Of a DNA stretch of 64,000 nt, positions 62,303 through 64,000 are shown piece after piece (position 1 is the first letter of the stretch; each line of letters opens with the position of its first letter). Source of the DNA: Herbiconiux sp. (GTDB lineage: Bacteria > Actinomycetota > Actinomycetes > Actinomycetales > Microbacteriaceae); NCBI RefSeq assembly GCF_004297105.1, contig NZ_SCVE01000001.1, forward strand, positions 1 through 64,000. The letters are read 5' to 3'. A program made the translations under genes and the position numbers. The notes under the pieces were generated by a model. The model worked only from the letters and a program-made list of their open reading frames with translations, ran no database searches and was not told where the DNA came from.

Positions 62303-63061
62303 TCACGACGCCCCTCCGTCGACCACCAGGGCGTGACCGGTCATGAACGACGACGCGTCGGAGGCGAGGAACACGAAGGCCTCCGCGATCTCGTCGGCGC
62401 GGCCTTGGCGCTGCAGCGGCACGGCCGCACGCACGGCTGCATCCTGGGCCGCCCGGCCGCCCATGTGCGACACGATGGGGTCATTGAAGGGCGTGTCGAC
62501 CCATCCGGGGGCGATGCAGTTCACGCGGATGCCCTCGGGCCCGAGCTCGGAGGCGAGCGTTCGCGTGAAGGCGATGATCGCGCCCTTCGAGGCCGAATAG
62601 CCCGCGAGGCCCGCCGGCGCCTTGAAGCCACCCACGGATGCCATGTTGACGATGGCCGGCGAATCACTCTCCCGCAGGTACGGCACGCCGTACTTCGCCG
62701 CCAGGAAGCACGAGCGGGCATTCACCGACATGTGCAGATCCCAGTCCGACTCGGCCATCTCGGTGATCGGCGACGAGCGCTGCACCCCGGCGTTGTTCGC
62801 GATGACATCGATGCCGCCCATGTGCTCGACGGCTGTGCGGAACAGGTTCTGCATGGCCTCCCCGTTCGACACGTCGGTCTGCACGAACCAGGCGCGTCCG
62901 CCGGCGGCGACGATCCGCTCGGCGGTCGACGCGGCGGCCGGATCGATGTCGCCGATCACGACATCGGCACCCTCGGCCGCGAACAGCTCCGCGGCGGCGG
63001 CGCCGATGTTCGCGGCGGCTCCGGTGATGACGACATGGCGTCCCTGCATCCGGCCGCTCAT
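62303..63061 (-). CDS. short-chain dehydrogenase/reductase
   Basis: 252 residues of the classical SDR type. The NAD(P) loop is VVITGAAANIGAAAAELFAA, the acidic DID at the end of strand 2 favours NAD, NNAGVQRS is the structural NAG motif, and the catalytic YSASKGA (Tyr and Lys) follows SVGGF. It probably oxidises the imported sugar or polyol. The ATG at 63061 overlaps the GlcG-like stop (ATGA); an upstream ATG at 63070 is also open. Confidence 0.93.
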   Translation of the reverse strand: MSGRMQGRHVVITGAAANIGAAAAELFAAEGADVVIGDIDPAAASTAERIVAAGGRAWFVQTDVSNGEAMQNLFRTAVEHMGGIDVIANNAGVQRSSPITEMAESDWDLHMSVNARSCFLAAKYGVPYLRESDSPAIVNMASVGGFKAPAGLAGYSASKGAIIAFTRTLASELGPEGIRVNCIAPGWVDTPFNDPIVSHMGGRAAQDAAVRAAVPLQRQGRADEIAEAFVFLASDASSFMTGHALVVDGGAS

Positions 63062-63507
63062 CGGTTCCATCCCTCGAACAGGTCGACGGCGGCTTGCGCG
63101 ATGGCGACGTCTTCGTCGAGCGATCCGCCGCTGGCGCCGACCGCACCCGCGACCTCGCCGTCGACGATCAGCGGAAAGCCGCCCGCGAAGGTGATGAGCC
63201 CGCGCACCGACCCGTGGGCGAGCCCGGCGAACGGCCCGCCGGGCGAGGTCGCCTCGGCCAGGTCTCCCGACGGCTGGCGGAGGGATGCGGCGGTGTAGGC
63301 CTTCGCCGTGGCCACCTCCCCCGTGAGCACCGGAGCCCGGTCCTGACGCCCGAACGCCACGATCTCCCGGCTCGCATCGAGGATCGCGACACTCGCGGGA
63401 ACCCCGATCCCGGTCGCCCGCTCGAGTGCCGCGTCGAGCAGCAGGCGAGCCTCCTCGTAGCCGAGCACGCGGGCCATGCGCGCCGCGGGGATGTCATTCG
63501 ACGTCAT
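63058..63507 (-). CDS. GlcG/HbpS-family protein
   Basis: 149 residues of the DUF336/GlcG-HbpS type: EEARLLLDAALERATGIG, VPASVAILDASREIVAFGRQ, the conserved TAKAYTAASL and a C-terminal GEVAGAVGASGGSLDEDVAI. Members occur in oxidative-catabolism operons and may bind heme or a cofactor, but their role is not settled. ATG 63507 has AAAGGA upstream. It heads the minus-strand operon. Confidence 0.9.
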   Translation of the reverse strand: MTSNDIPAARMARVLGYEEARLLLDAALERATGIGVPASVAILDASREIVAFGRQDRAPVLTGEVATAKAYTAASLRQPSGDLAEATSPGGPFAGLAHGSVRGLITFAGGFPLIVDGEVAGAVGASGGSLDEDVAIAQAAVDLFEGWNR

Positions 63508-63586
63508 CGTCGTCCTTTCTCGTGGCAACGCGAGCGTGCATCCGGAGAGGGCGTCGCTGCCGTTGACCTGTGACTGACTTTCGTCA

Positions 63587-63596
63587 TACGATCGTA
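63587..63596. promoter_or_regulatory. TACGATCGTA palindrome between the divergent operons
   Basis: A perfect 10-bp palindrome in the 164-base region 63508-63671. With flanks it reads ATACGATCGTACAGA, sharing TCGTACA with the site at 62189. It is a candidate binding site of the operon's regulator. Confidence 0.4.
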
Positions 63597-63671
63597 CAGA
63601 AGACGATCGCGTCCAGCCAGACTTTTCTCGCGTCTTCCCAGAATCGATCGTCGAACGAAGGTGTTCATCAG

Positions 63672-64000
63672 ATGCAGCATTCCCCTCTCCGCAGCCCGTC
63701 GCATCCCGGCGACAAGGCCGGTGGCAAGGCCGGCGACAAGGCCGACGTGGTCATCGTCGGGGCAGGGCCGGCCGGAGCCGTCGCGGCGCGTCGATTCGTC
63801 GAAGCCGGGTACACCGTGGTCTGCATCGAGCAGGGCGACTGGCCCGACTACACGCAGTCGCACGTCGCCGACGAATTCCTCGAGCTCAGCGCGGGCAAGC
63901 AGTGGAACCCGCAGCCCTCGGTGCGGCGGTCGTTCAGCGACTACCCGATCGACACCACCGCATCCGACGTCGAACCCCTGATCTGGAACGGCGTCGGCGG
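63672..64000 (+). CDS. GMC-family oxidoreductase, 5' part only
   Basis: The first 109 residues are seen. After a polar start (MQHSPLRSPSHPGDKAGGKA), the FAD loop DVVIVGAGPAGAVAARRFVE and GYTVVCIEQGDWP are typical of glucose-methanol-choline oxidoreductases, which oxidise alcohols or sugars using FAD. The gene runs off the window. The ATG has no strong ribosome site. It is divergent from the carbohydrate operon and probably feeds the same pathway, supplying a lactone for the SMP-30 protein (inference). Confidence 0.82.
   Translation, partial: MQHSPLRSPSHPGDKAGGKAGDKADVVIVGAGPAGAVAARRFVEAGYTVVCIEQGDWPDYTQSHVADEFLELSAGKQWNPQPSVRRSFSDYPIDTTASDVEPLIWNGVG

Overview
This 64 kb window is GC-rich, densely coded DNA from an actinobacterium, most likely a member of Microbacteriaceae. 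This is judged from gene content only: DUF222/HNH proteins, an actinobacterial 3'-5' exonuclease/DNA polymerase, LAXTG-type wall anchors, small Microbacteriaceae-type proteins, and many starts that look leaderless. I saw no rRNA, tRNA, CRISPR array or prophage. The only clear mobile element is an IS256-family insertion sequence at the left edge, which abuts the 3' remnant of a sugar O-acyltransferase gene.

Layout. 1-6.3 kb: remains of an exopolysaccharide locus (IS, broken acyltransferase, phosphoglycosyl transferase, anchored propeller-like protein, Wzz/tyrosine kinase). 6.3-8.9 kb: small genes (a 75-aa protein behind an RBS-sequestering hairpin, a lipoprotein, a ribbon-helix-helix regulator divergent from a zinc-ribbon protein across a perfect palindrome) and a DUF222/HNH protein. 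9-24.2 kb: a surface-protein region with a 1036-aa secreted orphan, a LAATG protein, a CPBP protease, a large multidomain glycoside hydrolase with its LacI regulator, a subtilisin/sedolisin-like protease and a pepsin-like aspartic protease. Four of these carry LAXTG anchors, and two promoters share a TGAGTAG-TT-CTACTCA palindrome. 24.2-30.8 kb: small stress-type and hypothetical proteins, an amino-acid permease with a MarR regulator, a second copy of the 75-aa family, a fifth LAXTG protein and a low-molecular-weight tyrosine phosphatase.

30.9-47 kb is a signalling and polysaccharide region. It holds two paralogous membrane proteins with degenerate GGDEF domains, a histidine-kinase pair lacking the phospho-acceptor histidine beside an intact response regulator, a complete PAS histidine kinase, a processive GT2 synthase overlapping an HPt-like gene, an OmpR-type regulator, a GH6 glucanase, an intact GGDEF-EAL protein and an SGNH hydrolase. 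My best reading is a c-di-GMP-linked beta-glucan exopolysaccharide module: synthase, trimming glucanase, possible deacylase and second-messenger control.

47-56.2 kb is housekeeping: lysC and asd with 62-bp palindromic elements on both sides of asd, the polymerase-like gene, recR and dnaX. 56.2-64 kb is a carbohydrate operon on the minus strand (GlcG-like protein, SDR dehydrogenase, ribose-type ABC transporter, SMP-30 lactonase) divergent from a GMC oxidoreductase that runs off the window.

Functions are assigned from motifs and recalled family knowledge; no database search was possible. Start codons were often moved downstream of the longest frame where a ribosome site, a gene overlap or a leaderless -10 supported it.
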